Positions 5,119-6,492 of a stretch of DNA of 6,492 bases are shown here, one piece after another. The notes beneath the pieces are model-generated. The model was not told the origin of the DNA. It saw only the letters and a list, made by a program, of their open reading frames with translations, and ran no database searches. Each line of letters opens with the position of its first letter. Positions within the stretch are counted from its first letter, which is position 1. A program made the translations under genes and the position numbers. Source of the stretch: Desulfuromonadaceae bacterium (lineage in GTDB: Bacteria; Desulfobacterota; Desulfuromonadia; Geobacterales; Pseudopelobacteraceae); the NCBI GenBank assembly GCA_028686145.1, contig JAQUCQ010000197.1:1-6492 (forward strand). The letters run 5' to 3'.

Positions 5119-6339
5119 ATGCTTTCATTTGAACAGGCCAGGCAGATCATTCTGGAAAATATAACTCCGGTAGGGGTCGAACAGGCAGACCTGGTGGACG
5201 CGATCGGCAGGGTGCTGGTTGCAGATGCTGTTGCTCCCTGGGATATGCCGCTGTGGGACAATTCGGCCATGGATGGTTATGCGGTCCGCACTGCAGATTG
5301 TGGCGAAATTCCCTGCAAACTGAAAGTGACCGGCTATATTCCGGCCGGAGCCCGTGCTGCCGGGATTGAGGTCAAGGCGGGGTGTGCGGTAAAAATTATG
5401 ACCGGTGCGCCGGTCCCGGTCGGTGCCGATGCGGTGGTGCCGGTCGAGGAGACTGAAGAGACCTCCGGCGAACAGGTTGTCCTTCAGGCTCCCGTTGTTG
5501 TGCGTCAGCATATCAGGTACCGGGGCGAGGATGTGCGGGGCGGCCAGGCGGTGATCGCTGCCGGAACGCTCATCCGGCCGCCGGAGGTGAGCATGCTGGC
5601 CTCGTTTGGTCGCTCCAGAGTACCGGTTTTTTTGCGTCCGATAGTAGCGGTGCTCTCGACCGGCGATGAGCTGATTGAAGTCGGTCGTACCCCCGGTGAA
5701 GGGGAGCTTATCAACAGTAATACGCTGGCGTTGGCTGCGGCGGTGCGCGAATCCGGCGGCACGCCGCGCATTATCGGCATCGCCCGGGATAATCTGGAAA
5801 GTCACAGGGAAAAGCTACGGGAAGGACTCAAGGCCGACATGCTGGTAACCTCGGCCGGTGTCTCGGCCGGTGATCGTGATCTGGTGCGGGTTGTGCTGGA
5901 AGAGTTGGGTGTCAAACAGGTGTTCTGGAAAGTTGGCATTAAACCGGGCAAGCCGACGGCCTTTGGGGTTAAAGACGGCAAGCCGGTCTTTTCATTGCCC
6001 GGAAATCCAGTTGCAAGTCTGATAACGTTTGAAGAGTTTGTCCGTCCCGCCCTATTGCGCATGATGGGGCAGCGTCAAGTGTTGCGGCCGACCTTTCGGG
6101 CAATCCTGCGCGATGATGTTAAAAACCGGGAAAGCGACCGCACTACTCTGCTCCGTATCCGTCTGGAACGCGAAGGGGATCTGTTCTACGCGGCACCTTC
6201 GGGTAAGCAGCAGACCGGATTGTTGAAAACCATGGTTAATTCGGCGGCCATTGCCGTGATCGCTCCTGGACGCAGCTTCATGGCGGCCGGAGAAGAAGTT
6301 GACGTCCATTTTTTTGGCAGTTACATCGATTTGATTTGA
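5119..6339 (+). CDS. moeA: Molybdopterin molybdenumtransferase MoeA
   Basis: A 406-residue protein, near the 411 of E. coli MoeA. It inserts molybdenum into adenylated molybdopterin in the last common step of molybdenum cofactor synthesis, in the cytosol and usually as a dimer. Domain order is complete. An N-terminal segment (MLSFEQARQIIL) leads to DNSAMDGYAV (47-56) and MTGAPVP (94-100). RGEDV follows, with Asp138 matching the conserved Asp142 of E. coli. The MoCF-binding domain carries STGDEL (180-185), NSN (199-201), TSAGVSAGDRD (244-254), KPGKP (275-279) and LPGNPVAS (293-300). A C-terminal beta-barrel domain IV completes it. The usual TSGGVS reads TSAGVS here, a mild change. No molybdenum-cofactor riboswitch is visible in the short leader. 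nfo follows after 23 bases with no terminator, so the two are probably co-transcribed. Some genomes carry a second copy specialised for tungsten; the sequence alone does not distinguish this. Confidence 0.96.
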   Translation: MLSFEQARQIILENITPVGVEQADLVDAIGRVLVADAVAPWDMPLWDNSAMDGYAVRTADCGEIPCKLKVTGYIPAGARAAGIEVKAGCAVKIMTGAPVPVGADAVVPVEETEETSGEQVVLQAPVVVRQHIRYRGEDVRGGQAVIAAGTLIRPPEVSMLASFGRSRVPVFLRPIVAVLSTGDELIEVGRTPGEGELINSNTLALAAAVRESGGTPRIIGIARDNLESHREKLREGLKADMLVTSAGVSAGDRDLVRVVLEELGVKQVFWKVGIKPGKPTAFGVKDGKPVFSLPGNPVASLITFEEFVRPALLRMMGQRQVLRPTFRAILRDDVKNRESDRTTLLRIRLEREGDLFYAAPSGKQQTGLLKTMVNSAAIAVIAPGRSFMAAGEEVDVHFFGSYIDLI

Positions 6340-6362
6340 AACTATTCCATAGTGAGGTTCCC

Positions 6363-6492
6363 ATGAACGATTATCTTGGCGCCCATATGTCCATCTCGGG
6401 AGGGCTACACTTGGCCATTGACCGGGCTGTTGCTGCCGGCTGTAGCGTACTGCAGATTTTTACCCGCAACTCGAACCAGTGGAAGGGCAAGC
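6363..6492 (+). CDS. nfo: Endonuclease IV, N-terminal part (3' end outside window)
   Basis: The first 43 codons are visible and run off the end of the window. The start MNDYLGAHMSISGGLHLAI and the following GCSVLQIFTRNSNQW match the N-terminus of endonuclease IV, the zinc-dependent enzyme that cuts DNA at abasic sites in base-excision repair; LGAHMS and the FT(R/K)N-x-x-QW strand are the family hallmarks. The zinc-binding histidines and acids come later and cannot be checked here. GAGG (6354-6357) lies 5 bases before the ATG. The 23-base gap from moeA has no hairpin, so it probably shares the moeA transcript even though the two functions are unrelated. Whether the gene is intact depends on the missing sequence. 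Confidence 0.92.
   Translation, partial: MNDYLGAHMSISGGLHLAIDRAVAAGCSVLQIFTRNSNQWKGK

Noticed and set aside
5125..5805. Open frame of 226 codons on the minus strand opposite moeA
   Set aside because: It lies wholly inside the well-supported moeA gene, has a low-complexity Arg/His-rich translation with no recognisable domain, and has no convincing ribosome site. GC-rich coding strands often give such shadows.

Overview
The window looks like ordinary chromosomal DNA from a GC-moderate Gram-negative bacterium, about 58-60% G+C in the stretches I hand-counted. The gene content is an SH3-type protein plus M48 lipoprotein protease, an MTA phosphorylase with a CxC tail, MetY, MoeA and endonuclease IV. 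This would fit a Geobacter/Desulfuromonadales-type deltaproteobacterium. That placement is an inference from style and content, since no marker gene is present.

Layout: (1) Bases 1-1203, plus strand. The 3' end of a gene with a bacterial SH3 domain overlaps by 4 bases (ATGA) the start of an M48-family zinc metalloprotease with a lipoprotein signal. A hairpin with a T-run at 1231-1259 probably ends this unit. (2) Bases 1340-2203, plus strand. S-methyl-5'-thioadenosine phosphorylase (MTAP). (3) Bases 2220-2266. A long, nearly perfect inverted repeat lies between the converging MTAP and MetY genes and is probably a two-way terminator. (4) Bases 4968 down to 2287, minus strand. A TIM-barrel amidohydrolase-2 family hydrolase comes first, then a YbaK/ProX-type tRNA-editing domain protein, then MetY (O-acetylhomoserine sulfhydrylase). 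The YbaK gene is clearly poorer in G+C than MetY and lies 33 bases upstream of it with no terminator between. (5) Bases 4969-5118. A divergent promoter region. A textbook sigma-70 promoter (perfect TATAAT) faces the hydrolase, and a weaker candidate faces moeA. (6) Bases 5119-6492, plus strand. moeA (molybdenum insertion into molybdopterin) is followed after 23 bases by the first 43 codons of nfo (endonuclease IV), which runs off the window.

How the genes fit together: MTAP and MetY both belong to sulfur amino-acid metabolism. MTAP recycles the methylthioadenosine left by polyamine or other SAM-consuming reactions, and MetY makes homocysteine from O-acetylhomoserine and sulfide, or methionine from methanethiol. 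The other genes look like housekeeping functions: envelope proteolysis, mistranslation editing, molybdenum cofactor synthesis and DNA repair. I do not see a defence system, mobile element, CRISPR array, RNA gene or any clearly undescribed system. The points most worth a second look are the MTAP/MetY pairing, the low-GC ybaK next to metY, the unassigned hydrolase with its strong promoter, and the 21-bp-arm hairpin.
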